The notes beneath the pieces are model-generated. The model saw only the letters and a list, made by a program, of their open reading frames with translations, made no database searches and was not told the origin of the DNA. A stretch of 64,000 nucleotides of DNA from positions 62,001 through 126,000 of the forward strand of contig JAGTXK010000197.1 in assembly GCA_019096195.1 (NCBI GenBank), in the 5' to 3' direction. This DNA comes from Boletus sp. NGJ (taxonomy: Eukaryota > Basidiomycota > Agaricomycetes > Boletales > Boletaceae). The position numbers were made by a program, and so were the translations under genes. Positions 1 through 11,064 of the stretch are shown here, one piece after another (the stretch's first letter is position 1; each line of letters starts with the position of its first letter).

Positions 1-1152
1 TTGGTTAAGCTTTGCCTGAAGTTTCGGACGAAGGGCGACAAAAGACTCCGCTTCAGAGAGGCGCGTCTCGAGCTCACGAATATGGCGGGCATCATCTGCT
101 CGCTTAGCTTCCATTACCCGACTTCGTGCCCGAAGTTCTTGAAGCTCAGCATCTTCTGCTGTGCGCTGCATTGCTGAGTGAGTAGCAGCAAGAGTCACAT
201 GAAGACGAGACACACGGTAGCAATGGGTGAAGATGGCTCTCTCGTTATTGAAACTGCTCGCATGTGTCCAGACCCGTTAGTGAGAGAAGGGGAAGCATGC
301 GCTGGTGCACCCGTCAAAGAAGATGATGGTGTGGTCTGAGCGGGAGGCAACAACGAGGCCGGTTCTGGCACGGCAGATCGCTGGAGAGACTGCAACTGGG
401 GTTGAGACAAGGCAGTCTGAGGAGAAAGGGGTGAGAGTATAGTCGTGCTTGAAGTTGGGGCAACGATGGACGCTTCATGTGGCGGAGATGATGACGGAGG
501 CGGCGCCGGTGGTGCTGTAGTACGTGTAGATGGCAGGGAAGGACTAGATGGTACACCGTCTGCCGTTGATTGACGAGGAAAGGACTTGCGTGGCTGGAGG
601 GAGAGCGCCGGGATGCGTTTCACGGGTGAGGACGGTGGTGCGAGTCGAGATATATGGGGACTTGACCCTCCGGGAGGTGAGAGCATGGAGGTCCCCGTTG
701 GTGGGGGTTTGACTGGGCTTGACGAGCGGGAGGCAGAGGAAGCAGCGCTAGTAGCACCAGAGCGTAATGCGGTTGACCGGGCGAGGCTGGTGCTGGGAGT
801 GCGCTGATGGCCTACCACGGACCGCGAAAGGCTCGGCTGTGCTCGCTAAATGATATTCATGATTTCTGCCAATCGTTGTTGTCGAAGAATGAAGACTCAC
901 GTTCACTGGTGGCTGGTCAGGTTCAGCCGCGAGGATCTTGACTTGACTTGGGCGAATGAACACGCCATAAAGTGGTTTGCAAGAGAAATACACAACGCCT
1001 TGGATGGAACCATCGTTCTTTCCCTTTGGCTCGAAGAGTTCGATACCAACCCATTTGCCTGGCGCGAAGGAGGTCGTACCGCAGAAACGTACGATTCCCT
1101 TGCCATTTGAGATCTCTACGAGAGCACCGAATGGAGGGTCCACGACAGACAT
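1..1152 (-). CDS. NIP100: Dynactin p150Glued / NIP100-like CAP-Gly protein, 5' part (gene runs off the left edge)
   Basis: The protein opens with a CAP-Gly domain over about residues 5-75. It shows the microtubule and EB1-binding core GKWVGIELFEPKGKNDGS and the following VQYF-like strand (GVVYFSCKPLYGVFI). In dynactin this domain binds microtubule plus ends and activates dynein. The ATG is the reverse complement of 1150-1152. Reading leftwards, exon 1 is 901-1152. A GTGAGT...CAG intron lies at about 837-900. Exon 2 (about 216-836) encodes a Ser/Pro-rich basic linker. A second intron at about 166-215 leads into exon 3 (1-165), which is clearly heptad-rich coiled coil (AELQELRARSR, IRELETRLSEAE). 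CAP-Gly, then a basic Ser/Pro linker, then coiled coil is the p150Glued order. A CLIP-170-type protein is the alternative, because the part that would separate them is outside the window. It is divergent from the TORC1 subunit gene to its right. Confidence 0.8.
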
Positions 1153-1565
1153 TCGTGGAGAATGCCCGGCCTACTTGTGTAGACCCAGTGACCTAGAGAC
1201 AATAAAACGTAGTGGTAGTTGGTCAGTTAACTCGAGTCCAGGGTAGATGTCCCAGTGGCGGTGCTATGGACACCCTGTGACACTTCGTGACACCGATATC
1301 ACGCCCGGCTTCAAGTCACCGCCGGCAACAGTGAGCAACCTACCGTCGACATCTTGGTCGCATCGGGATCCTGCCAACTCGTCGTTCTCGACAGCGTAAC
1401 CAAAAACTTTGCGTACCTTACTGCTGGTAAACGCTCAGATGCAAAACGGACATCATCTACAGGGTAAGGCCGTCCGCGCATTCGCTCACGTTTTGTCAAC
1501 TTGCTCTTCGCTTAGGCGTTGATTTGATCTCTCTGTCCGGTCTCGGAGAACGGACAGGCTCAGAC
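1153..1565. other. Divergent intergenic region between the dynactin-like gene and KOG1
   Basis: This stretch of about 410 bases separates two genes transcribed away from each other, so it should hold both promoters. I see no clear TATA box, repeat or additional reading frame with coding character. A TTG-initiated extension of the KOG1 frame starts at 1524, but no ATG occurs in it before 1566. Confidence 0.5.
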
Positions 1566-4500
1566 ATGGGATCCGATAACGTCACCGAACGCGGTTGGAC
1601 ATCCACGACCACCTCTGACCCGTCATCAAACCATACAACAGATAGGCGCGCTGAGCACACCGGAAATCACCCCAATGGAAGGCATCATGGCTCAGATGAA
1701 ACACTCCCCGACCCTCTACCCATCATCCCCTACTGGTCTGCTAAACGACACCTCACCTGTGGCAATCCCGCGCCTCGTTCTCCCGACTCTGCCAAACTCT
1801 TCCCTTGGCGTGGTTCAGCCCCAGGAAAACTGAAGACCGCGAATGCTGCTCTCGTACTGTGTTTGAACATAGATGTAGATCCTCCAGATATCATCAAGAC
1901 CAATCCATGTGCAGTCCTCGAGTGTTGGGTCGATCCACATACAATGCCATCACATAAAGCTCTGGAAGCCATCGGTACAAACCTCCAGCACCAATTCGAG
2001 GGTCTCAGTCTCAAGATCCCTTACAAGCCAATATTAGACCCTTCATACGAGGACCTGCGTCGGTTCTGCCTGAACTTGCGCAAACAAGCCAAGGACGAGA
2101 CTGTTTGCTTCTATTATAACGGGCACGGTGTACCTAAGCCCACGCCGAGCGGAGAACTCTGGTGCTTTAATCGCAACTACACGCAATATATCCCGGTTTC
2201 GCTCATGGAAGTACAAAGTTGGCTCGGGTCTCCAGGCGTTTACATCTGGGATTGCTCAGCTGCCGGTAACCTTCTGACTAATTTCAACAACTTCGCTGAG
2301 CGCCGCGACCAAGAAGTGTTTACCACCCGTGGCGGGTATGTCGATGGCATGCAACCTTATATGAACTCTCTTCAGCTCGCGGCATGTCTTGCACATGAGC
2401 AATTGCCCTCCTGTCCAGAACTCCCCGCTGATATCTTTACTTCCTGCCTCACTTCCCCAATTGACATTGCCTTGCGATACTTTATCATGACCCATCAGCT
2501 GCCCAATAATATCACTCCAGACATGGTCATGCAGCTCCCCGGTGATCTCAAGGATCGACGAACACCGTTGGGCGAGCTCAACTGGATATTCACGGCCATT
2601 ACAGATACGATTGCATGGACCACGTTTCCTCGAGATGTTTTCACCCGCTTATACCGCTCTGACCTCCTCATCGCATCTTTGTTCCGTAACTTCCTCCTGG
2701 CGGAAAGGATCATGAAGAACTATCATTGTACCCCGCACACTTATCCTGCCCTCCCCGCTACAAACACGCATACACTCTGGGCTGCGTGGGATCTTGCTGT
2801 CGATACGTGCCTAAGGCAGCTTCCTGAACTACTTGAAAAGAACCCCACAGCCGCAAGTGCTGCAGCGAACTCAGCAGGGCAGATTGGTACTAGCGGAGGA
2901 CCGGTTGGTCAGCCTGGCCAGCGTGGTGCCAATGGTCCACAGGCCGAGAAGCCATACCAATACATACCAAGCAGGTTCTTTACGGACCAGCTCACGGCTT
3001 TTGAAGTCTGGATATCTCGGGGTGGCTCTGCACTCACGAAGCGAGGACCATTGTCACTCCCTCCACAGAGTTGTAGTGGAGGTTTTGATAGCGCGGACGC
3101 TACAAATGGCTCTGCGATCAACCTTGACGGAATCTCGACTTCTCGTGGTCACCAAACTGACCGAGATCTGGTGCCGCGCAAGCCACCGGACCAACTACCC
3201 ATTGTCCTTCAAGTTCTTCTTTCCCAGCCCCACAGACTTCGAGCTCTCATCCTCCTGTCTCAGTTTGTTGATCTAGGTCCATGGGCCGTCAACCTCGTTC
3301 TCACTATTGGTATATTCCCATACATCTCAAAGCTATTGCAAGCCGCGGGTCAAGACCTGCGCCCTGTACTCATCTTTATCTGGGCACGCATCCTCGCGGT
3401 TGACCCGAGTGTCCAAGTCGATTTGCATAACACTCAAGGCTTCAAGTACTTTGCCAATGTTTTAGCCCTCACAGAGGACCATCCACAACATGCACTTCCT
3501 AACAGCGCTGAACACAAAGCCATGTGTGCATTCATCCTTGCCGCGGTTTCTCGGGACTACTACAATGGTCAAATGGCCTGCTGGAGAGAGCGTGTGTTTG
3601 ACAATTGCTTCGACAAATTGGACGAGGGCGACTTTTTGCTTAGGCAGTGGTGTGCGTTAAGTATCGCGCAGATATGGGAAGGGAACGATGAAATCAAGGT
3701 CTATGGCGTCGACAGGGGTACTCAGGATAAGCTAATCCTGCTGTTGTCTGATGACTCGCCAGAAGTCAGGGCTGCGGCGCTGTACGCGCTCGGCACGTTC
3801 ATGGGCGCTAGCGGGTCCGCAAATTCCGTGAAACAAGGGGGCGGGGGTACCGGAACGCAGTACCAGCTCGAAGAACGGATCCACTTCCGTATGGAAGTCG
3901 CCGTCGCCACGGGCGCAACACTTGCCGTGAAGGACGACGCGAGTCCAATGGTACGCAAGGAACTCCTTATTCTCATCAGCTGTCTCGTCAAGGAGTGGAG
4001 GGGGTATTTCGTGATTTGTGCATGGATCTACTGGGAAGAAGACAGGAAATGGCGTTTCGACCCAAGTGCACAGCCTCATGAAGAGGAAATGACCTCAGGT
4101 GCTGTTGCTGAATGGTTGGATGTGTTTGGTGACGACGATGGCGCACGAGAGGAGAATCGGGTTCTGCTTTCATCATTCTTCACAATCTTCGTAGGTCTAC
4201 TGGAATTGACAACCGACCCATATCACGAAGTCGCCACCCTGGCTCAGACAATCGCAGACTATATTGTGGCTCTCCTCTTGGCTTCCCCGTTCTACCGCCT
4301 TGATTGTACATCCCTTGATGTACCACCTCCACAAGTAGACTCCAGAGGCGGCCCAGGCGGCACTCACTCCCGTGTTTCATCTCTCCAGTCATCGCCCCTT
4401 ATGCAACATCCACCCTCTCCAGTGCTTTCCCGTCCGGGGGTGATCCGCAGCGAGAGCATGACAAGCACATTGTCTTCAGGTGTCACCACCACCCTTCGAC

Positions 4501-6622
4501 GTACTTCCTCATTTGCTAATGCCCTCCGCAACCTCGCGGGCGGCATCGCCTTTCCGTCGACAGAAGATACCCGAGCCCCTCCCTCTCCAATTCCACCTCA
4601 GTCTCGTCTCGACTTCCTTGCTGCTTCCAGACCACCCTCACCAAACTACAATGTTGCACAATATACGTCACCTTATTCTCGTCCGGCTACGCCAAGCACA
4701 CTGAATTCAACAATTGTTGCATCGTTACCCCCTTCACCTACACAATACAGATCGCACCCCGATTATCTTCCCTCACACGTTATGGAGGCGCTCATGGAAG
4801 AAGACATGGTGCGACTGCGCTCACGTCGGCGGGTAGCGACACATGGCAGAAGAGGCGGACCAGGGTCTTGGACCAGGTGGCGATTTAAGCAGTCCGAGCG
4901 GGAGTGTATTCTCAGTTGATTCAAACGGGAACAATGTTCCGCTTGGATGCGGAACTGGGAATGGACTTCGAGACGTTTTGCCATTGAAGAGCTCATTCTT
5001 TGATTGGTGCTGTGAGTATTTCAAAGAGCCGCAGATGAGGGTATGTTGTATTTCCTTATGCTCTTCTGCCCCTGCTCACTTTTCAACTGACCTCAGCAAG
5101 CGGAAGCCGACGAGCCTGGAAGCGTTCAATATAACTACCAGGTATGGAGACAGCAACGGAACGAGCACGTGATTGCAGAAACACAGTTACAAGCACCCTT
5201 GGCGCGTGAGTTATGTCTTCGGGGCTATATCTATATCGTTCCAACTCAATTGACACGATTACATCCAGAGACTTCCCGATGGGATCGGCCAGTGGCCAAT
5301 CTACAAGTCAGCAGCAACCCACTTTGCATGACTCTGCACGCTTACGATCCTCATCTCGTCATCGCAAATGACACGGATATGATCAGGTTTGTTCGATGTC
5401 GTTCTCGTAAATGGTCCTGTAGTGAATGTACTCTAGCGTTTGGGACTGGTCCCAGCGGAAGCGGTTGAACTACTTTTGCAATGGAAATCCCAGAGGAACA
5501 GGCATAACGTCATTACATATCATTAACCAAGATGTAGGGGGCATCATCATGGCAGGTTCAGGTCTGTTTGTTTCCCTTTTCGACTCATCGTCTTGTTGAA
5601 ACGCATTTGCAGCCGACGGGATCGTGCGCCTATATCGTAATTACGATTCAACTTTGGACCAAGGCCCATTGCAGATGGTTAGCTCTTTCCGAGGTCTGAT
5701 CGACATGATTAATGTGCGGAGGGGAAGTGGGCTCATCATGGATTGGAAACAATCTGGAGGATCTCTCCTCGTGGGTGGTGATTCAAGAATTATCAGAGTT
5801 TGGGATGCACATACCGAGTCACAAGTTCTGGTAAGGTCTCGGTAATCGATCGAGTACATACTTCATTGACCTAGCAATTTAGGACTTTGGACACCAATTC
5901 AGAGAGCCCCGTCACCTCCATAGTCTCTGATCATGGGTCATCGTCGACATTTATTGCTGGCTTTGCAGACGGCGTTGTCAAAGTGTTTGATCGCCGTCTT
6001 GAGGAGGACGATGCCGTGGTGAGATCTTACCACGAGCATCACGCATGGGTACAGAACGTCAAGTATCACCCAAGGACGGGTAGTCAATTCCTTTCAGCGA
6101 GGTATGTGGTGTTTATATCGGCGACGAGCATTCAAAATGGACTATCTACAGCCTCTCCGGCGAGGTACGCCTATGGGATACCCGGGGTTCTGATCGCGCT
6201 ACCTATGCATGGGACCCATACCCTGCTGGCTTATCATGTTTCGATGTTCATCCCCAAACCGGCCTTTTTGCTACGTACGTAAATGTTTTCTTCGTAGGGG
6301 TGTCGTTAGGTGACATTGGAATAGCACATCCGCTCTCACCCCTTCCAACTGGAGACACCAACGTCTTACGATACATTCGATATCCGATCCCAATCTTAGC
6401 GCTTTGACCACGCTCGGTCTTCCTACTGGCCTTTCTGTATACCCAACACGACCGCCATCGCCGTACATCCCGAGATTTACCTCGCTGTCTTTCCATCCCA
6501 TGGAGATGTTGTACGCCATTGGACAACCTGATGGTTCTGGTACGCTTTATGTTTGCGTATTTCATGTCCATCATGTCTGATGACATACCACAGTTAGAAT
6601 CACTGGATGCAAGTTCAACTAG
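1566..6622 (+). CDS. KOG1: TORC1 subunit Kog1/Mip1/Raptor
   Basis: This is the substrate-recruiting scaffold of TOR complex 1. From the ATG at 1566, the Raptor N-terminal conserved (caspase-like) domain begins near residue 99 (CLNIDVDPPDII). It includes ETVCFYYNGHGVPKPTPSG and VYIWDCSAAGN. HEAT-type repeats follow (around residue 715, LLSDDSPEVRAAALYALGTF). A low-complexity Ser/Pro linker comes next, then the Raptor signature SSFFDWCCEYFKEPQMR, then AEADEPGSVQYN, and finally C-terminal WD40 repeats. Introns are clear at 5041-5096, about 5206-5265, about 5388-5436, about 5565-5612, 5834-5882 and 6540-6593, with others in the 6100-6330 stretch. The last exon encodes VRITGCKFN, with stop TAG at 6620-6622. 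The frame also changes between about 4805 and 4880. A short GT-AG intron there (for example 4825-4876) restores it, but I cannot choose between several candidates. The identification itself is secure. Confidence 0.95.
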
Positions 6623-6871
6623 AGGTAAAGTTTGACACGCACATTGCAAATTATCTCACCGAATCTCTTTGATGTTTCGAAATGCCATCGCACAATATAT
6701 CCAATGTACTAAAGCGCATTATTGCATCTAAAATGACATACCACTCTTCGCATTTCTGCACTGAAGTGTTACTATACACCTTGTAAAGTGTGTTTGATAG
6801 TATGAGTTAACAAGATCCGATTGTTGCGTGAACGGCCATACTTATGACACCAACCACCTCCACTGCGACGT

Positions 6872-8071
6872 ATGGGGTCGCATCGTATCCTCCTCACCGC
6901 GGGTTCCAATGCTAAAGGCCAATTGGGGATCGGCTCCTACGACGATGCCCATACATTCGCGCCATGCCAATTCGCAGAATGTAAACCAAACCAACTCCCC
7001 GAATTCACCTCCAGCATCGCTCATATCGCATGTGGGGCAAACCACACGGTCCTGCTGCTAGAACACCTCGATGGCTCTACCACTCTATGGGGTACCGGAG
7101 ACGGAAGGGGAGGCCAGCTCGGGCCTGAGTACCGTCGCGAGGAACCAGACCCAGCGCCATGGACGATCTTCCACAAGCTCGTCCTCCCGCAGTCGGCTTC
7201 GAACTCATATGCCTCTTGCGGGTACACGTATAAATGCATCGCTACAGCGTGGGAGACGACGTACGTCGTACTCTCGTGTCCCGGACGTTCGGACGTGCTG
7301 CTGTCCATGGGGTCGAACGATTTCGGAGTGCTGGGTGTTGGAGAGGGAACGGATGGGGATGGGTTGGTTCCTGGCGAACCGCGGCTCGTCGACTTGGATC
7401 ACATCTTCCCGGACGACTCTGGACGCCATGCACAGCCCCGAACGATATGTGTACAGTCACTTCATGCTGGTCCACGCCACGTCGTCGCACGGCTCGTTGT
7501 GGCGAGCTCTGATGGGTCGTCCTCGTATTCCCAGACTGTCCTCGTTGGATGGGGTGCATCCAGACATGGTCAACTCGGGCAAAATGGAGGGGTGCGATTC
7601 GTTGCTCGCCCTACTCCCCTACCCATAAACATCCACGAGGATCCTATGGTCGCATGTGCGCTGGGGAATCAGCATACGGTCGTCTTACACGAATCCGGTC
7701 GCATATCAGCCCTCGGGTCGAATAAACAGGGACAGATCCCGTCATTCAAATCTCGAAAGCGCATCTGCAGACTCGGGTGTACGTGGAATGGCACATATAT
7801 GCAAGCGGTCGATGGTGACAAACATGGCTGCATGCTTTCGACTGGTAATAATGCCCAAGGGCAGCTTGGTCGAGGTGATGCCGTGGAATCTACCTCTACA
7901 GTCAACGCGACTGTCAGCCTTCCTGTGGATCGTGCCATATCTAGCTTCGCTTGCGGGAGTGAACATGTCCTAGTTGCGATGTCCAGCTCCGCACAGGAGG
8001 GCGACTCGGTCCATGGATGGGGTTGGAACGAGCATGGAAACATGGGATTGGGGTACTTTGGGCAACATTAG
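6872..8071 (+). CDS. ATS1: RCC1-repeat protein, ATS1 (alpha-tubulin suppressor)-like
   Basis: This single open frame encodes a beta-propeller of RCC1-type repeats. Typical blades are visible: AGSNAKGQLGIG, WGTGDGRGGQLG, SMGSNDFGVLGVG, WGASRHGQLGQNG, ALGSNKQGQIPS, STGNNAQGQLGRG and GWGWNEHGNMGLG. Length and repeat spacing match yeast Ats1 and related small RCC1 proteins linked to tubulin or diphthamide biology. They do not match the chromatin RCC1 exchange factor. The ATG at 6872 starts directly with the first blade. The frame closes at 8069-8071 in the middle of the last blade. The family-typical ending (IPTQLWP and then GIWAGCATSWLLVE) is still readable in other frames up to about 8176. The true C-terminus is therefore either spliced differently or disrupted; see the findings. 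It is convergent with the swi5-like gene. Confidence 0.82.
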   Translation: MGSHRILLTAGSNAKGQLGIGSYDDAHTFAPCQFAECKPNQLPEFTSSIAHIACGANHTVLLLEHLDGSTTLWGTGDGRGGQLGPEYRREEPDPAPWTIFHKLVLPQSASNSYASCGYTYKCIATAWETTYVVLSCPGRSDVLLSMGSNDFGVLGVGEGTDGDGLVPGEPRLVDLDHIFPDDSGRHAQPRTICVQSLHAGPRHVVARLVVASSDGSSSYSQTVLVGWGASRHGQLGQNGGVRFVARPTPLPINIHEDPMVACALGNQHTVVLHESGRISALGSNKQGQIPSFKSRKRICRLGCTWNGTYMQAVDGDKHGCMLSTGNNAQGQLGRGDAVESTSTVNATVSLPVDRAISSFACGSEHVLVAMSSSAQEGDSVHGWGWNEHGNMGLGYFGQH

Positions 8072-8274
8072 CATTCCAACGCAGTTGTGGCCAAGGGGAA
8101 GCGTATAACAAATACCCGCAGAGGGGTGATAGGCATTTGGGCAGGTTGTGCTACAAGTTGGTTGCTCGTCGAATAAAAAACTACTAAAGTTCGAGAAACA
8201 CAGGGTCGCCCCTCAGAAGTACCAAAGCACACATACGACGAAACCGGTGGCTTTGGAGGTTCCGTGAGGTGCAA

Positions 8275-8754
8275 CTAGTTTGCGTCTTCGTCGAGTAGGC
8301 CCATATCCTGGTGAATCTGTCGAATTGTGGTTCCCCTGATAGCGGCCAGCTGTGGATGAAAGGTGAGTATATGCGGTTTACTTCACCGAGACATTGTACC
8401 CTTCCGATGAGGATCTTCGCCAAGGAAACGTAAATATCAGTTTGGAGTCGCACGGAAGAGAATCCATTTTAAACCTGTGTTGCATCCTTGGCTTCATTGT
8501 AACGATGAAGCAGCTTGATATGTCGTGAAACCATGTCTTCAGCGTTCTCGTGTGGCCTGAAAATGTGACCAGAAATGTCATATCATTTCCCCGGGTCGAC
8601 GCGATGCACACATACCCAAGTCTTTTCTGCAGTTCGTCTATTTCTGCCTGAAGCTTCGCGACATATTCCTGTTGTTTCTGAATGACAGTCACGTCATGGG
8701 TCGCTTCTACTCGATGGACGTTTGTACCTTGGCAGATGTGCGTGCATACATCAT
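8275..8754 (-). CDS. swi5: Swi5/Sae3-family DNA recombination mediator
   Basis: Swi5 pairs with Sfr1 (or Sae3 with Mei5) to stimulate Rad51/Dmc1 strand exchange. Read on the minus strand, a coiled-coil exon (QKQQEYVAKLQAEIDELQKRL) is followed by an intron at about 8566-8625. The next exon encodes the Swi5 signature ENAEDMVSRHIKLLHRYNEA and KDATQ. An intron at about 8348-8469 precedes the last exon, LAAIRGTTIRQIHQDMGLLD, which ends at TAG 8275-8277. The motif HIxLLHxYNExKD is the family hallmark. The start is less certain. I chose the ATG pair at 8749-8754, joined by a GTACAA...CATTCAG intron to the coiled coil; a further upstream exon is possible. The total size (about 100 residues) fits the small Swi5 family. 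It is compact and easily missed because no single open frame shows the domain. Confidence 0.72.
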
Positions 8755-9014
8755 GGACGTTGCCAATTGCTTGACGATACTGGTACCCCGTGAGCTGCAA
8801 GTTTCGCTCGTTAGATGGATGGAAACGTGCATTGAGTGGTATCAAGGGAGATGGACACTACGCTGTGAGGAGAAAGGATCGAAGGAAAGCGTGACAATTA
8901 ATGTAGATGTAACCAGGGGTTAATGACGCATCGGGGTAAACTACACCAAACAGTTTGTAGCAATATTAATATTGGATAGTGGGGCCTTCTACTTGGCGCC
9001 TCAATTCGTTCGAC

Positions 9015-10067
9015 ATGGCTTGGAGGTGCTCAGGAAGAACCAACATGGAACTCATCTCCAACCTCACCAAGCATGGAATCATTACGACGGATCGAGTTGC
9101 CGATGTATGCTTTTTCACAGGACTCAGATCACCTAGACGCCCCTAGTAACACTCACGCAGGCGATGTGTTTGGTAGATCGCGCCAACTTTGTCCAAAAAA
9201 GATTTCAAGCATATGAAGATGCGCCTCAGTGCGTCGAGTCCCTTTCCGTCTTGTTGACTGACAACAGGACATGTATTTAGATCCATCGACCATGGTGCAA
9301 CTATTTCTGCGCCGCATATGGTACACCCGATCTCTCGTGCTTCCTTGTAACCTGACTCGTCGTACACAGCATGCTCATGCCTTGGAAAACATGCTTCCTT
9401 TCCTCCACCCCGGGGCAACCGTCCTTGATGTGGGAAGTGGCTCAGGCTACCTCTGTGCTGCCCTCCACCATCTGGTCTCTCCGTCAGAACCGGGGGCTCC
9501 TCAGGGTAAAGTCGTTGGCATAGACCACATACCTGAATTGGTTGAGAGGTCTAAAAGCAATTTAATCACCGATGGTCTGGGCCCTGCCTTGGATGAAGGT
9601 AGGATTCTTTTGGTAACTGGGGATGGAAGACAGGGTAGGCTATCAATATATCACGTCTAGTAGAGCTCGAGATAACTCAGCTCACGCACGTACCTTTGTG
9701 TAGGTTATCCTGATGCTGGTAAGTGCTACCTACTCGCATTTTGCTCGTCACCTTTATCTTTGCATATAGGGCCATACGATGCTATCCATGTCGGTGCTGC
9801 ATCCGAGAGGCTTCCTGAAACCCTTATCAACCAGCTCAAAGCACCTGGAATAATGTTCATACCAGTTGGCACATACAATCAAGCTATCTGGCAAATCGAG
9901 AAAGATGCCATGGGCAAGGTGACAAAGCAAGAGCTGATGGGTGTTATGGTCAGTGTCAATTACTATCCTCGTGCTTTCGATCCCATTGAATTTTATGACT
10001 TGACACTGGGGCATTAAACTAGTATGTCCCTCTAACCGATGCAGAAAGCCAAAGGAGGGGATACTGA
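9015..10067 (+). CDS. Protein-L-isoaspartate O-methyltransferase (PCMT)
   Basis: This cytosolic SAM-dependent enzyme methylates L-isoaspartyl residues and so starts repair of age-damaged proteins. Seven exons splice to 702 nt (233 residues plus stop), as usual for the family: 9015-9104, 9161-9228, 9281-9320, 9370-9634, 9704-9718, 9770-9948 and 10023-10067. Family motifs cross the junctions. AYEDAPQ joins SIDHGATISAPHM (consensus PQxIxxGATISAPHMH). The SAM-binding motif VLDVGSGSGYL follows, then GKVVGIDHIPELVE, then GPYDAIHVGAASERLPE, and finally a GTY/WQ region (VGTYNQAIWQIEKD). The protein ends YVPLTDAESQRRGY. The exon-length sum is divisible by three, which supports the model. A 15-nt microexon (9704-9718) is notable. 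Confidence 0.93.
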
Positions 10068-10431
10068 GGCAAGTGAGTGGGTTCACTAGGCTTAAGTGGA
10101 GTCAAGATCAGTGAGTTGGGTTCTTACATGTATTGTCATTTCACTTTCATTTTTCGGTGTCTGGGCATATGCGTCGACAATTTTGTAATGTTTGAGTCGA
10201 GTGGGAGATTGATATCTTAGTTTAGCCTTTGAAAATGTATCTCTATGAACTTGTGAAACAACAGATGGATTGGTCGATAGGTCCGTCATACAAAACTACT
10301 TACACAGTCAGATATATAATGATTTATAAAGAAAGACGACAAAGTGAAATGAGCACACCCGAGGCAACAACAATAATATAGACGAGGTAAAAGATTCACT
10401 TCCCTTTTCATGCGATTTTGACTGTGCGAGG
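10068..10431. other. Convergent intergenic region (3' ends of PCMT and the acidic protein gene)
   Basis: About 360 bases lie between two converging genes. The sequence is AT-richer than its surroundings. I see no further reading frame or RNA gene. Confidence 0.5.
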
Positions 10432-11064
10432 CTACACCCTAGCCTTCTTGGCGACAATTTGTTCCTCAACTTCGTCGTCGTCGTCGTCGTCGTCGTCACC
10501 ATACGCATCCCCATCACCAAGCTCATCAACGCCTCGTTTTGAACCCGCGACAACCGACGAGAGGTCAATGGGGTTTTCTGCTGACCCTTCTTTGTCTTCA
10601 TGGTACTCTTCATCCTCCTCATCCTCATCCTCCTCCTCTTCCTCGTCATACCCCTCGGTCCTCACGGTGCCGTTTTGCTACGACCAACCTTTTGATTAGC
10701 GTTGCACATTTGCAGAGGAGTCAATGAGCGTACTTTGCCCAGAAGGAGAGCGGTCATCTGCAAGAACGATAAGGACGTCGCTTTATGGGGAACAAACACA
10801 GCCCTACATTGTCTGGTCCGCCTTCACCCACCGGTTCGTTGCCGTTGCCGTCCTCGTCCTCGTCTTCCTCAGGCTCATAGGTGTCGACTTCTTCCTCGCC
10901 CTACAAGTACCAGAGGTCAGGAGGAACAAATTGTCACGAGCTTGATGGAGAAGGGAACGACAGAGTACCTCTATCTCATAAACGTCGCTTTCTTCTCCCT
11001 CGTCAAATTCATCTTGCTCCTCCTCTCGGGCAATAATGGGTTCGGGGGTGGGTTCAGCGGCCAT
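10432..11064 (-). CDS. Small acidic protein with Asp/Glu tracts, unknown function
   Basis: On the minus strand, ATG at 11064 gives MAAEPTPEPIIAREEEQDEF. After an intron the frame continues GEEEVDTYEPEEDEDEDGNG and NMTALLLGK. It then continues NGTVRTEGYDEEEEE and ends with a poly-Asp run and EEQIVAKKARV. Four exons join in phase through GT-AG introns. About 45% of residues are Asp or Glu, and the C-terminal KKAR is a possible nuclear signal. Such composition is common in histone chaperone-like and nucleolar proteins, but I recognise no domain, so no function is assigned. The poly-Asp tract is encoded by a TCG/GAC triplet repeat near 10469-10497. The Glu/Asp tract is encoded by a CTC/CCT-type repeat at 10611-10650. 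Both are likely length-variable. Confidence 0.6.
10466..10500. repeat. Coding triplet microsatellite (poly-Asp)
   Basis: A run of TCG/CGT triplets on the plus strand reads as consecutive GAC (Asp) codons in the acidic protein gene on the minus strand. It keeps the reading frame, so length change by whole triplets would be tolerated. Confidence 0.85.

Noticed and set aside
1524-1565. Upstream extension of KOG1 to 1524
   Set aside because: The extension starts with TTG. The first in-frame ATG is at 1566.
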